Shown: positions 8,398 through 17,202 of the stretch, piece by piece
Layout: every line of letters starts with the position of its first letter
How positions within the stretch are numbered: the first letter of the stretch is position 1
NCBI GenBank assembly: GCA_051004815.1
Contig: JBPCJY010000067.1
Location: 1-32,238 of the forward strand
Source: JBBQXY01 sp051004815
GTDB taxonomy: Bacteria > Chloroflexota > Ktedonobacteria > Ktedonobacterales > Ktedonobacteraceae
Reading direction: 5' to 3'
Length of the DNA stretch: 32,238 bases
Program-made: the position numbers and the translations under genes
The notes under the pieces: model-generated
What the model saw: only the letters and a program-made list of their open reading frames with translations
The model's database searches: none
Told to the model about the DNA's origin: nothing

Positions 8398-9225
8398 CTA
8401 GATGGCTCGTCCTCCGGTAATCTCCAGGATATGGCCGGAGACATAATTGGAGAGCGGAGAGGCGAGGAAGAGCATGGGGCCAGCGGCCTCTTCCGGTGTG
8501 CCTGGGCGTCCCAGGGGAATGAGCATGGGAGCCATCTGACGCATCTGGCTGGGGACGCCGAGGGCGATCTCCTCGCCGTCGCGCTCCACCTTCTCGGCAC
8601 TCTCCTTAGCGGCGGTCAGTCGTGTTTCGATGAAGCCGTAGCAAACACAATTGACCTGCACATTGAACTGTCCCCATTCTTTGGCCAGTGTTTTGGTCAG
8701 ACCGGTGATACCGGCCTTGGCGGTGGAATAATTCACCTGCCCGGCATTGCCATAGACGCCGGAGACCGAGGAGACATTGACTACCTTGCGCGGATTAGCG
8801 TGACCGTTGGCAGCTATCTCTTTCCTGGCAGCTTCGCGTATGAAGGTCGCGGCCTCGCGCAAAATGCGGAAAGGAGCGGTGGTGTGAACATCCATCATGG
8901 CATACCACTGCTTATCAGTCATTTTATGAATAACGCCGTCCCAGGTATAGCCGGCGTTATTGACAATAATGTCAATGCCGCCAAAGTTTTCGAGCGTCGC
9001 ATTGATCAACTGTGCTGGAAACGCCTCGCTGGTGACATCACCCGCGACAACAATCGCTTTGCCGCCTACATTGCGAATGGCTCCGGCTGTCTCCTCCGCC
9101 GGGTTGGGGTCGAGATCACTGACCACTACCGCAGCCCCTTCCGCCGCGAAGAGGCGTGCGGCGGCGGAACCGATACCGCGCCCCGAACCGGTGATAATGG
9201 CTACTTTGCCATCTAACATACCCAT
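8398..9225 (-). CDS. SDR-family 3-hydroxyacyl dehydrogenase
   Basis: A 275-residue short-chain dehydrogenase with TGSGRGIG near residues 13-20, NNAG, and the Ser-Tyr-Lys set in VNVSSVSGVYGNAGQVNYSTAKAG. An Asp in VVVSDLDP suggests NAD use. A short extra segment (REAARKEIAANGHANPRK) precedes the catalytic Ser strand. Because it follows two MaoC-type genes, it most likely oxidises or reduces a (3R)-hydroxyacyl thioester, as in the dehydrogenase-hydratase pairing of peroxisomal multifunctional enzyme 2. GGGAGG is positioned before the ATG. Gaps to neighbours are 33 and 36 bases, consistent with one operon. Confidence 0.88.
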   Translation of the reverse strand: MGMLDGKVAIITGSGRGIGSAAARLFAAEGAAVVVSDLDPNPAEETAGAIRNVGGKAIVVAGDVTSEAFPAQLINATLENFGGIDIIVNNAGYTWDGVIHKMTDKQWYAMMDVHTTAPFRILREAATFIREAARKEIAANGHANPRKVVNVSSVSGVYGNAGQVNYSTAKAGITGLTKTLAKEWGQFNVQVNCVCYGFIETRLTAAKESAEKVERDGEEIALGVPSQMRQMAPMLIPLGRPGTPEEAAGPMLFLASPLSNYVSGHILEITGGRAI

Positions 9226-9258
9226 GATTGGCTTGCCTCCCTTTTCTGCTAACTTCGC

Positions 9259-9708
9259 CTAACCGCGCCGTGGCACTGCCGCCACAAATGTCCCGCTAAC
9301 TTTCAGATCGCCATTCTGGTCGGTGGCTTGCACCTTGCCAGCGATACGAGTCTCGCCATCCGCCTCGTATTTCTCGGTGATGGTGCCTGTGCAGGTAATG
9401 ACATCATCCAGGTGCGTCATGCCCTTGAAGCGCACACCAAATTTGCGCAGAGCCGTCGGGCCGACATAATCGCTCAACAGCTGTCCCACGAAGCCCATAA
9501 TGAGCATACCATGGGCGATGATACCGCCGGTGCCAATCATCTCGCCAATTTTGGGGTCGGTATGGAGCGGGTTGAAGTCGCCGGATGCCCCGGCGTAGCG
9601 CACCAGTTGCAGGTGCGAGACGGAGGACGTGGTCAGCTTTGGAATGGCATCGCCAACCTGCACATCTTCATAGTACACCTTGGCGGGTGTCGAAGCATTT
9701 GTTGTCAT
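9259..9708 (-). CDS. MaoC-type (R)-specific enoyl hydratase, catalytic subunit
   Basis: A 149-residue single hotdog-fold protein with the hydratase-2 signature: YAGASGDFNPLHTDP with catalytic D44 and H49, then GIIAHGMLIMG. The family hydrates trans-2-enoyl thioesters to (3R)-hydroxyacyl thioesters, or the reverse. The upstream gene encodes a second hotdog protein lacking the His, so the two probably form a HadAB-type heterodimer. AGGAG precedes the ATG by seven bases. It lies second in the leftward unit, 18 bases after the first gene. Confidence 0.88.
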   Translation of the reverse strand: MTTNASTPAKVYYEDVQVGDAIPKLTTSSVSHLQLVRYAGASGDFNPLHTDPKIGEMIGTGGIIAHGMLIMGFVGQLLSDYVGPTALRKFGVRFKGMTHLDDVITCTGTITEKYEADGETRIAGKVQATDQNGDLKVSGTFVAAVPRRG

Positions 9709-9726
9709 TTGATATCTCCTGAAAAG

Positions 9727-10179
9727 CTATTCACGCACGATAATCACTTCACGCGCATTCAAGACAGGTTGACCGTGCTGGTTGGTATAGCGCACCTCGA
9801 TTGTCAAAATATCCATGGAGGAGCCACCTGTGCCAGAGCGTGTTTTCCCATCGACCAACGTCATGACGCCGGTCAAGGTGTCGCCTGGGTGAATGGGGTT
9901 CAAGTATTCGTATTCTTCTTCGCCATGCAGAATACGCATGACGTTAACACCCATGCTGACGAGCTGGCTACCCATTTTAGAGTTGCCCCAAAACGTAAAC
10001 GTGGTAGGTGAGGTGGGAAAGAGCGGCACATCGTCATAACCAGCCTTCTGCGCGGCTTCACGGCTCTGGTAGAGCGGGTTATCGTCGCCCACGGCGAGGG
10101 CCAATTCGCGAATTTTGCCCCGCTCAACCTCGATGGTGAACGGGGGGAAGCTCTGGCCGACCTTGCTTTTATCAAACAT
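9727..10179 (-). CDS. MaoC/HadA-like hotdog protein, non-catalytic partner
   Basis: A 150-residue hotdog-fold protein of the FAS1-dehydratase N-terminal type: VERGKIRELALAVGDDNPLY at 18-37, LHGEEEYEYLNPIHPGDTLTG, and a final strand with NAREVIIVRE. Where the catalytic hydratase has D-x-N-P-x-H, this protein has D33-N-P-L-Y37, so the His is missing. Family knowledge (HadA and HadC of mycobacteria) says such units shape the acyl-binding tunnel for a catalytic partner, here the next gene. The ATG follows AAGGGG. It is the first gene after a well-formed promoter at 10233-10262. Confidence 0.85.
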   Translation of the reverse strand: MFDKSKVGQSFPPFTIEVERGKIRELALAVGDDNPLYQSREAAQKAGYDDVPLFPTSPTTFTFWGNSKMGSQLVSMGVNVMRILHGEEEYEYLNPIHPGDTLTGVMTLVDGKTRSGTGGSSMDILTIEVRYTNQHGQPVLNAREVIIVRE

Positions 10180-10232
10180 GCGGTACCCCTTTACTGTTTC
10201 CTATATACTGTGAGGCAAGTCGTAGTACAGAC

Positions 10233-10262
10233 AGTATCAGGTTTTGACGCTGGGGTTGTCAA
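10233..10262 (-). promoter_or_regulatory. Sigma-70 promoter of the hotdog-SDR-GlcDE unit
   Basis: On the minus strand, perfect TTGACA (10262-10257) is followed after 18 bases by GATACT (10238-10233). Transcription would start near 10226, about 47 bases before the first ATG at 10179. Confidence 0.6.
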
Positions 10263-10270
10263 GGGTCAAA

Positions 10271-10341
10271 GGAAAATGCTTCAAGGTCTGTGAATGTTTG
10301 CCAGGGCGACCGCAATCATTCACAAGACCTGGAAAATGCTT
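10271..10341. repeat. Palindromic repeat copy 2 with flanking 11-base direct repeats
   Basis: GGAAAATGCTT occurs at 10271-10281 and again at 10331-10341. The 49 bases between are an imperfect palindrome: AGGTCTGTGAATG pairs with CATTCACAAGACCT with one extra base, and CCAGGGCGACCGC (10301-10313) is the core shared with the other two copies. Direct repeats exactly flanking a palindrome look like a target-site duplication. The element separates two divergent promoters. Confidence 0.8.
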
Positions 10342-10368
10342 GACAGTAATCTGAACAAGGCGTACTCT
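10340..10368 (+). promoter_or_regulatory. Promoter of the acyl-CoA synthetase gene
   Basis: Perfect TTGACA (10340-10345), 17-base spacer, then TACTCT (10363-10368). The -10 is weak (three matches, including the first two and last bases). The first two bases of the -35 belong to the right-hand direct repeat of the neighbouring palindromic element. Confidence 0.5.
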
Positions 10369-10437
10369 ACGTAATAACCTCGGTACCTTGAAGCATTGTC
10401 TGTAAACGTTGATTCACTACCTTGCGGGAGGCTATTT

Positions 10438-12177
10438 ATGGGCATAACTACCGATGGCCTGTCCTACTGGCAGGCGGAGACCTCTGACATCCCACTTTTA
10501 GATGTGACCATTGGCGACCTGTTAGATCGTCGTGCGGCAGAGATGCCCACGCACGAGGCGGTGGTCTATTCCTGCTATCCTGAATTTGGCGAAGCTCTGA
10601 ATATTCGCTGGACATACAGCGATTACAGTACGCTTGCCAGCTCGGTAGCGCGTGGGTTAATGGTCCTTGGCTTGAACAAAGGTGAGCATATCGCCATCTG
10701 GGCCGCGAATCTCCCTGAATGGCTGCTCTTATATATGGCCGCCGCTAAAGCGGGTTTGGTGTTAGTGACGATCAATCCTGTTTTGCGTGCGCAAGAGGTG
10801 GAGTACATCCTCAAGCAGGGAGATGTTGCCGCACTTTTCTTCATGGGAAGGGTACGCGATCACGACTGTTTGGAGACTATGCGCTCCTTGACGACGCCAG
10901 GAGCAAAGCACGGTGAAGTCACAAGCGAACGCTTGCCCGTACTGCGTTACACATGCCTGGTAGGCGCACCTCCGACTGGACTGCTGCAGCAAGAGGGGTG
11001 GCGACCAACACTGTTCCGCGAGATGGTTGCCGGTGGTATGGCGGTGAGCGAAACAGCTTTCAAGGAGCGGCAAGCCTCTGTGGAGCCTGCGGACCCCGTC
11101 ATGATGCAGTATACTTCTGGCACCACGGGCTTTCCCAAAGGCGTCGTGCTATCGCATCACAACATTCTCAATAATGCCATGGCTTTCGCGAATTGCTGGG
11201 GAACGCGCCAGGATGATCGTGGTTGTACTGCTATGCCCTATTTTCATGTTGGAGGCTGCGTCCTGGCTGTCCTTGGCTCCATCTATGCTGGTTCGACGAT
11301 GCATCCGCTAATCGCCTTTGATGCACAAAAGATGATGCAAATCATCAGTTCGGAACACTGTACTACCCTTGGCGGCGTACCAACCATGCTTCTAGCGATG
11401 TTGCAGCACCCCGAATTTGGGAAGTACGACTTCTCGTCTTTGCGTACAGTGGTCAGCGGTGGTTCGCCCGTTCCAGTCTATCTCATGGAACAGGTGAAAG
11501 AAAAAATTGGAGCGGATGTAGCAATCGTTTTTGGCATGACCGAGGCCAGCGCGGCTATTACCTTGACGCTGCCGAACGATTCTTTTGCCTTGAAATCGGC
11601 CACGGTTGGCGTCCCCCTATCCTATACCGATGTGAAAATTATTCATCCTGCCACCGGTGCAGTGGTTCCTACTGGTGAGCGCGGCGAGTTGTGTTGCCGG
11701 GGCTATCTGGTGATGCAACATTATTACCATATGCCGGAGAAGACCGCCGAAACCATCGATAGCGATGGCTGGTTACACAGCGGAGACCTGGCTACGATGA
11801 ATGAGCGCGGCTACGTCAACATTGTCGGGCGGCTCAAGGATATGATTATTCGCGGCGGCGAAAACATTTATCCGCTCCAGATCGAGGAATTCCTCATTCG
11901 CCACCCCAAGATCGCCGATGTGCAGGTACTGGGTGTTCCCGACAAATTCTTCGGTGAAGAGTTGCTAGCGGTGGTCATTCCCAAGGAGCCTGTGACCGAA
12001 GACGAGTTGCGGGCCTATTGTAAAGGGCAGATCAGCCATCAGAAGATACCGCGCTACTTCCAGTTTGTCGATGCTTTCCCAATGACGGCCAGTGGCAAAG
12101 TGCAGAAGTTCGCGCTACGCAAGCATGCCATCAAAGCTTTGGGACTGGAGCAAGATGCGCAGATCAAAACGGCATGA
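10438..12177 (+). CDS. Acyl-CoA synthetase (AMP-forming)
   Basis: A 579-residue member of the acyl-adenylate family. It has the phosphate-binding YTSGTTGFPKG at 225-235, FGMTEASA, the hinge region DGWLHSGDLATMNERGYVNIVGRLKD, GGENIYPLQIEEFL, and the C-terminal catalytic Lys in MTASGKVQKF. It should activate a carboxylic acid, probably a fatty acid, to its CoA thioester. The ATG at 10438 is set by GGGAGG at 10426-10431; a TTG at 10396 in frame lacks this. It is divergent from the hydratase and dehydrogenase genes, suggesting a shared acyl-CoA pathway. A GH3 gene follows after 11 bases. The chain length of the substrate cannot be inferred. Confidence 0.92.
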   Translation: MGITTDGLSYWQAETSDIPLLDVTIGDLLDRRAAEMPTHEAVVYSCYPEFGEALNIRWTYSDYSTLASSVARGLMVLGLNKGEHIAIWAANLPEWLLLYMAAAKAGLVLVTINPVLRAQEVEYILKQGDVAALFFMGRVRDHDCLETMRSLTTPGAKHGEVTSERLPVLRYTCLVGAPPTGLLQQEGWRPTLFREMVAGGMAVSETAFKERQASVEPADPVMMQYTSGTTGFPKGVVLSHHNILNNAMAFANCWGTRQDDRGCTAMPYFHVGGCVLAVLGSIYAGSTMHPLIAFDAQKMMQIISSEHCTTLGGVPTMLLAMLQHPEFGKYDFSSLRTVVSGGSPVPVYLMEQVKEKIGADVAIVFGMTEASAAITLTLPNDSFALKSATVGVPLSYTDVKIIHPATGAVVPTGERGELCCRGYLVMQHYYHMPEKTAETIDSDGWLHSGDLATMNERGYVNIVGRLKDMIIRGGENIYPLQIEEFLIRHPKIADVQVLGVPDKFFGEELLAVVIPKEPVTEDELRAYCKGQISHQKIPRYFQFVDAFPMTASGKVQKFALRKHAIKALGLEQDAQIKTA

Positions 12178-12188
12178 GGCAATAGGCA

Positions 12189-13547
12189 ATGATACATAAT
12201 GAGAAAAACAAAAAAGTCGCCCGCTTTAATGGATTGCAACGGATTGCATTGTTATTTTGCCTCGTCTTGCTACTGGGTGGTTGCTCATTGACGCCTGACA
12301 CCTCAAAAGGTGCGTATCTTGCTCCTATTCCAAGTGGCACATCGACAGCACAAGTTATTAATCTCGCGCCCCAGCCAACTTCGCCGCCACTGACCGATAG
12401 CCAGTTGGCGATGCACATTGTGCAGGGCATGAGCCTTGCTCAAAAATTGGGACAAATGGTCATTGTCGAGTTCTATGGTGCTACGGTGAATACCGATCTC
12501 AGCCAGATGATCCAGGGCAACCAGATTGGCGGCGTCTTGATCGAGAATAAGAACGGCAATGCGCAATCGCGCACACAACTGGTCTCGCTCAATGCAGCGA
12601 TGCAGAAAGCTGCCGCCGTTCCGCTCTTTATTTCCACCGACTTTGAAGGTGGGGTGGTGAACGAGTTACGCCAGATCACCGGTGAACGCACCTCCGAACA
12701 GGCTATCGGTGCGACAGGCAACCCCACGATGGCTTACAATGCCGGTCGTAGCGCGGCGACTGATTTGACTGGGTTGGGGCTGAACGTCAACTTTATGCCT
12801 ATCGTCGATGTCTTGACCAATCCCAACAATCCTGGTCTACCCATGCGTACTTTTGGCTCAGACCCCACGCTGGTCACGAACATGGGCCGTGCCTATCTCA
12901 AGGGGCTAACCGATGGCGGCGTGATTGGTTGCCTCAAGCATTTTCCGGGGCTAGGCAGTGCCAACCTCGATCCACATCTTGCGCTGCCCACCATGAATCG
13001 CAGCCTGGCAACCTTAAATGCCGTTGACCTGGTACCCTACCGCACCATGATTAATGAGGGTATTGTACCGATGGTCATGGTAACGCATATCCTCAATCCG
13101 CAGCTCGACCCCAACCTGCCTACCTCGCTCTCACCAAATGTGGTCACGGGCCTTTTGCGCAAGCAACTCAACTTTCAGGGCGTGATTATCAGCGATACAC
13201 TCTGGATGGGCGGTATCAGCAATACCTACAGCCTCGCCCAGGCGGCGGTGCTGGCTGTCAAAGCGGGAACAGATTTGTTGCTTGGTCCACGCGGTCTGGC
13301 CGATACCCAGCATATGATTTATGGCTTACAGCAGGCCGTGATGAGCGGGCAGATCTCACAGGCGCAAATCGATGCCTCCGTTACCCGTATTCTGACAATG
13401 AAACTCCATTACAAAGTACTTCCTCACGACAAAGCCTTGCAACTGGCACGCAATGCTGTCAATGTGGGCGTGGGAACTATTTTGCCGAAGAGTGAGGTTA
13501 CAGGGGTGGTGGTGGCAAGTGGTGATGAGGATGTGAGGAGAGGCTAA
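12189..13547 (+). CDS. GH3 beta-N-acetylhexosaminidase-like lipoprotein
   Basis: A 452-residue exported lipoprotein: basic N-terminus, hydrophobic stretch 18-30, lipobox LGGC with Cys32, then a Ser/Thr/Pro linker. Residues 72-420 form a glycoside hydrolase family 3 barrel of NagZ type. It has STDFEGG (149-155), LKHFPGLG (249-256) with the Asp-x-His dyad as D261-P-H263, and probable nucleophile Asp336 in IISDTLWM. It likely removes terminal N-acetylglucosamine-type residues from cell-wall or environmental glycans outside the membrane. It starts 11 bases after the synthetase stop, with GAGG overlapping that stop, so translation may be coupled although no metabolic link is evident. An alternative in-frame start was not favoured. 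Confidence 0.86.
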   Translation: MIHNEKNKKVARFNGLQRIALLFCLVLLLGGCSLTPDTSKGAYLAPIPSGTSTAQVINLAPQPTSPPLTDSQLAMHIVQGMSLAQKLGQMVIVEFYGATVNTDLSQMIQGNQIGGVLIENKNGNAQSRTQLVSLNAAMQKAAAVPLFISTDFEGGVVNELRQITGERTSEQAIGATGNPTMAYNAGRSAATDLTGLGLNVNFMPIVDVLTNPNNPGLPMRTFGSDPTLVTNMGRAYLKGLTDGGVIGCLKHFPGLGSANLDPHLALPTMNRSLATLNAVDLVPYRTMINEGIVPMVMVTHILNPQLDPNLPTSLSPNVVTGLLRKQLNFQGVIISDTLWMGGISNTYSLAQAAVLAVKAGTDLLLGPRGLADTQHMIYGLQQAVMSGQISQAQIDASVTRILTMKLHYKVLPHDKALQLARNAVNVGVGTILPKSEVTGVVVASGDEDVRRG

Positions 13548-13624
13548 TAGGGCAACGCCACTGGACAATCACCCTTCCCCCTGCTAGGATTAACTATATA
13601 GCTTTGTCAGAAAGGACATGCGGT

Positions 13625-14989
13625 ATGACGCAATTAGAAACGTATATTACGGAAAACGAGGGGCGTTTTCTCGAAGACCTGAAGGGGTGGCTGCGCATCC
13701 CCAGCATCAGCACGTTGCCGGAACACGCGGGCGATATTCGCCGGGCGGCGGAATATGCTGCCGACCAATTAAGACAGATGGGCTTTGAGCGCATTGAGCT
13801 TATTGCGACGCAAGGCCATCCTCTTGTCTATGGCGAATGGCTACAGGCCAGCGGCAAACCAACGCTGCTTATTTATGGGCATTATGATGTACAACCGGTT
13901 GACCCGGTGGAGCTTTGGATTTCACCACCATTTGAGCCGACCGTGCGCGGCGACAACCTGTATTGTCGGGGAGCCTGTGATGACAAAGGGCAGACTATGC
14001 TGGTGCTCAAGGCTTTGGAATCGCTGATGACAGTCAATGGGGCTTTGCCCGTCAATGTCAAAGTGCTCATTGAGGGGGAAGAAGAGGCTGGCGGCGAATC
14101 CATCGCCCATTATGTCAACACGTATCCCGAACGATTGCAGTGCGACGCATCACTAATTTGTGATACGGGCATTCCCGCCAAGGATATTCCCGCCCTCATC
14201 TATGGCTTGCGTGGCATTATCTATACCGAGGTTGAGGTGCGTGGCGCACAACGCGACCTGCATTCGGGAGAGTTTGGTGGCGTTGCACCCAATCCACTGC
14301 ACGCGTTGGCCCTGATTATTGCAGGCTTGAAAGATGCCGAAGGACACATTCATATTCCCGGACTGTATGACAAGATGCACAAGCCGACGGCAGAGGAACT
14401 GAAATTCTGGAATGCAGACCCACTCCACATCAACGAGTCGCTGCTGCATGAGATGGGCGTTTCGCAGTTCACGGGCGAGGCCGAATATTCCCCTATGGAA
14501 CGTATGTGGGCGCGGCCCACCCTGGAAGTGCATGGCATCATTGGTGGTTTTGTCGGTGAAGGGGCCAAAACAGTCATTCCCGCCGTGGGCAAAGCCAAGA
14601 TCAGTCTGCGCCTGCCGCCTGAACTGAAATCAGAAGAGGTATTTGTGCTCTTCGAGCGTCAGGTGAAAGCACTCGCGCCAGCTGGTGTCGAGGTCATTGT
14701 CCATAATGTGCATGGTGGCGAAGGCGTCATGGTTGCGCCGGATTCGCAGCCCATGCGGGCCGCGGTGGAAGCATTGCAAGAGGTCTTTGGACGTGAACCC
14801 ATCCTTATTCGCGAAGGTGGCTCTATTCCGATAGCGGCCATGTTTAACGAAGTCTTGAACGTGCCAGTGGTGTTGATGGGCTTTGGTCTGCCCGACGATA
14901 ACCTGCATTCGCCCAATGAAAAATATTCTCTGACCCAATTTTACCGAGGCATTCGCGCCGTGGCGAGTTTCCTGCAACGTTTAGCATAG
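13625..14989 (+). CDS. M20-family metallopeptidase (dipeptidase type), first of a pair
   Basis: A 454-residue M20/CNDP-type zinc peptidase with all landmarks: IYGHYDVQPVDP (His ligand), RGACDDKGQ (bridging Asp), EGEEEAGG (general base and metal Glu), ICDTG (Asp ligand) and LHSPNEKYS near the C-terminus (last His). The lid domain lies in the middle with GIIGGFVGEGAKTVIPA. It probably hydrolyses dipeptides or N-acyl amino acids in the cytosol; no signal peptide is seen. The start is ATG 13625 with AAAGGA at 13611-13616; an in-frame TTG at 13604 is upstream of that site. A paralogue follows after 27 bases. Confidence 0.92.
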   Translation: MTQLETYITENEGRFLEDLKGWLRIPSISTLPEHAGDIRRAAEYAADQLRQMGFERIELIATQGHPLVYGEWLQASGKPTLLIYGHYDVQPVDPVELWISPPFEPTVRGDNLYCRGACDDKGQTMLVLKALESLMTVNGALPVNVKVLIEGEEEAGGESIAHYVNTYPERLQCDASLICDTGIPAKDIPALIYGLRGIIYTEVEVRGAQRDLHSGEFGGVAPNPLHALALIIAGLKDAEGHIHIPGLYDKMHKPTAEELKFWNADPLHINESLLHEMGVSQFTGEAEYSPMERMWARPTLEVHGIIGGFVGEGAKTVIPAVGKAKISLRLPPELKSEEVFVLFERQVKALAPAGVEVIVHNVHGGEGVMVAPDSQPMRAAVEALQEVFGREPILIREGGSIPIAAMFNEVLNVPVVLMGFGLPDDNLHSPNEKYSLTQFYRGIRAVASFLQRLA

Positions 14990-15016
14990 CACAGTATAGA
15001 AAGGAAACACGTCCTG

Positions 15017-16375
15017 ATGACAGATACAGTAACAGCTTATCTTGATGACCATGCTGGCGAGGCGCAAGCACTGTTGGAGCAACTTTGTCGGCAGCCAAGT
15101 GTAGCAGCACAAAATTGGGGTATGGCCGAGATGGCGGATATGGTCGAGTCCTTGCTGAGCGAGGTGGGTTTTTCGACGCAGCGACTACACGCGGAAGGTG
15201 CGCCAACCGCCATTTATGGTGAACTACGTGGTCGTAGCCCCTATACTATCTTGCTCTACAACCATTACGATGTGCAACCGCCGGAGCCATTGGAGTTGTG
15301 GCACTCGCCCGCCTTTGAACCAACCGTGCGCGATGGAAATTTATACGCACGCGGCGCATCGGACAATAAGGGTGAAATTGCCGCTCGTCTGGCCGCCATT
15401 CGCGCCCTACGCGCTACCATTGGAGAATTGCCCATCACGCTGCGCTGGATTATCGAGGGTGAAGAGGAGGTTGGTAGTCCGCACTTTGGGGCTATAGCCG
15501 CGAAGTACGCGTCTCTGCTACAGGCTGATGGCTGTTTTTGGGAGGGCGAAGGCTTTGGCCCAACTGGTCGCCCGGAGTTGATGCTGGGTACCAAGGGCCT
15601 GCTCTACATACAACTCGATGTGCAGGGTACGGGTATTGATGTCCACTCCGGCTCGGCCCCGATGCTGCCCAGTGCCGCGTGGCGCATGGTGCAGGCTCTT
15701 GCCACGTTGCGCACTCCCGATGGACATGTACGCATACCTGGCTTCTATGATGCCGTGCTCAAACCATCAGAGGCGCAGCTAGCCGCTATTGCCGATCAAC
15801 CCAATATGGATGCGGAACTGCGTGAGGCTTACAAAGTAGATCACTTTGTCGATGGCCTTTCAGGGGTGGCCCTGGCTGAACGACAATGCTTTACCCCGAC
15901 CTGCAATATCGCGGGACTGGTCAGTGGCTATACTGGCCAGGGGTCAAAGACGGTGCTACCGGCAAAGGCCATGGCAAAGATTGATTTCCGCCTCGTCCCT
16001 AACCAGGAGCCAGAGGATATCCTGGCCAAGCTTCAGGCTCATCTGCATGCTGAAGGTTACGATGATATACGTGTTACCGTCTTCAGCAGTGCGGAGCCAG
16101 TGGTAACACCCATTGACGAGCCACTGGTGCGGCGCATTGAGGCCATCGCCGCCGGATACAATGGCAAGAAAGCGTCGATCAATCCTATTGCTGGTGGGAC
16201 GTTGCCGCTACTCGGTGCGCTGCGTCGTTACGTGGGGGTGCCGGGACTGTCTGTGCCGGGGAATCCGACCTACTGGGCCAATGGCGCACACGCTCCCAAC
16301 GAACACATACGTCTCTCTGATCTACAGGAGGCTGTGCGTTTCAACTGCTATATGTTCCAGGCGTTAGGTCACTAA
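15017..16375 (+). CDS. M20-family metallopeptidase, second of a pair
   Basis: A 452-residue paralogue of the preceding gene with LYNHYDVQPPEP, RGASDNKGE, EGEEEVGS, GLVSGYTGQGSKTVLPA and a terminal HAPNEHIRL. In the first motif Asn replaces the usual Gly before the His ligand. The fourth ligand region reads FWEGEGFG, so Glu replaces Asp as in aminoacylase-1-like members. This points to a substrate different from its neighbour's. The two genes are 27 bases apart and probably one transcript. AAAGGA lies about 12 bases before the ATG, a long but usable spacing. It is convergent with kynA across a hairpin. Confidence 0.92.
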   Translation: MTDTVTAYLDDHAGEAQALLEQLCRQPSVAAQNWGMAEMADMVESLLSEVGFSTQRLHAEGAPTAIYGELRGRSPYTILLYNHYDVQPPEPLELWHSPAFEPTVRDGNLYARGASDNKGEIAARLAAIRALRATIGELPITLRWIIEGEEEVGSPHFGAIAAKYASLLQADGCFWEGEGFGPTGRPELMLGTKGLLYIQLDVQGTGIDVHSGSAPMLPSAAWRMVQALATLRTPDGHVRIPGFYDAVLKPSEAQLAAIADQPNMDAELREAYKVDHFVDGLSGVALAERQCFTPTCNIAGLVSGYTGQGSKTVLPAKAMAKIDFRLVPNQEPEDILAKLQAHLHAEGYDDIRVTVFSSAEPVVTPIDEPLVRRIEAIAAGYNGKKASINPIAGGTLPLLGALRRYVGVPGLSVPGNPTYWANGAHAPNEHIRLSDLQEAVRFNCYMFQALGH

Positions 16376-16383
16376 ACACTGTA

Positions 16384-16425
16384 GGATGAAGAGAGTAGGC
16401 GCAATCGCGTTTGCTCTCTTCATCC
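16384..16425. terminator. Bidirectional hairpin between convergent genes
   Basis: A perfect 12-base inverted repeat, GGATGAAGAGAG (16384-16395) and CTCTCTTCATCC (16414-16425), with a smaller GCG/CGC stem in the loop, lies exactly between the stops of the second M20 gene and kynA. No long U-tract follows on either side. Confidence 0.6.
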
Positions 16426-16431
16426 CACCAT

Positions 16432-17145
16432 CTACTTTAATCCTTGTTCGTCCGCGATTTTGGTTAGCTCGTTGCGAACTTCCCACAGTTCAGGATAGAA
16501 GACATCTTTGAGCGTGCGCTCCAACATCTCCATTGGCGTGCCGCCTGTGCCGATGGAGCCAGGGCCAATCATGCGCTGCGCCAGCTTGAGATGCTGGGAG
16601 CGAAAGATTTGAAACACCTCATCATAATCGGTCAGTGCTTCGGCAAAGGCCAACAATAAGGGATGTTGATCTCCATGCATGTAGATATCAACTAAGGCAA
16701 CCTGTTCGTGTGCCAATACATTCGCGAAATCGTCCCAGAGCAGTGGCGAAAGTGCCATGAGGACGTGAAAGCCGGGTGAATCCGTGCCGGCCCCATCGTC
16801 CAGGACCTTGCGGAAGCCATGAAAATCCCAGGGGGACATCGTTTCCAACATGCGCAAGTTGTCCAGCATCAAGAATTGAATGCGGATAACACGCTGCATC
16901 AAGTGTATAGCCTGATGCATAGTAAACTGTTGGAGTAGGGTACTGATGCTACGGATTTCAAAGGCCGCTTCTTTCCACCACAACTCAAAGACCTGATGGA
17001 CGATTTGAAACTGTAGTTCGTCATGGTGTACTAACTCATCTTCTGGCTTTTGTAGCGATAGAAGTTCTTCTGTGCGCAGGTAGCGTTCGTAGACGCTCTG
17101 ACCCGGCGCGTGTTTCGAGACATGTGGATGAACGTGTTTAACCAT
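16432..17145 (-). CDS. kynA: Tryptophan 2,3-dioxygenase
   Basis: A 237-residue haem enzyme that opens the indole ring of L-tryptophan to N-formylkynurenine, the first step of the kynurenine route. Signatures: YLRTEELLSLQ, HHDELQFQIVHQVFELWWKE (substrate and haem pocket), LETMSPWDFHGFR, the haem-ligand region SQHLKLAQRMIG and the C-terminal GTGGTP loop. The usual GSGFQS loop reads TDSPGF, a modest departure. It is at the short end for the family, missing part of the N-terminal arm seen in longer homologues. GAGGGAACC precedes the ATG. No other kynurenine-pathway gene is visible, so it appears as a single gene. Confidence 0.93.
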   Translation of the reverse strand: MVKHVHPHVSKHAPGQSVYERYLRTEELLSLQKPEDELVHHDELQFQIVHQVFELWWKEAAFEIRSISTLLQQFTMHQAIHLMQRVIRIQFLMLDNLRMLETMSPWDFHGFRKVLDDGAGTDSPGFHVLMALSPLLWDDFANVLAHEQVALVDIYMHGDQHPLLLAFAEALTDYDEVFQIFRSQHLKLAQRMIGPGSIGTGGTPMEMLERTLKDVFYPELWEVRNELTKIADEQGLK

Positions 17146-17202
17146 GGTTGGTTCCCTCTTCTTTGAAGGATGCTCCTCTACTATTGTATATTCCGTGTCT
17201 GT

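Noticed and set aside
8353..9216. 287-codon open frame on the plus strand
   Set aside because: Fully opposite the SDR dehydrogenase with its complete catalytic motifs.
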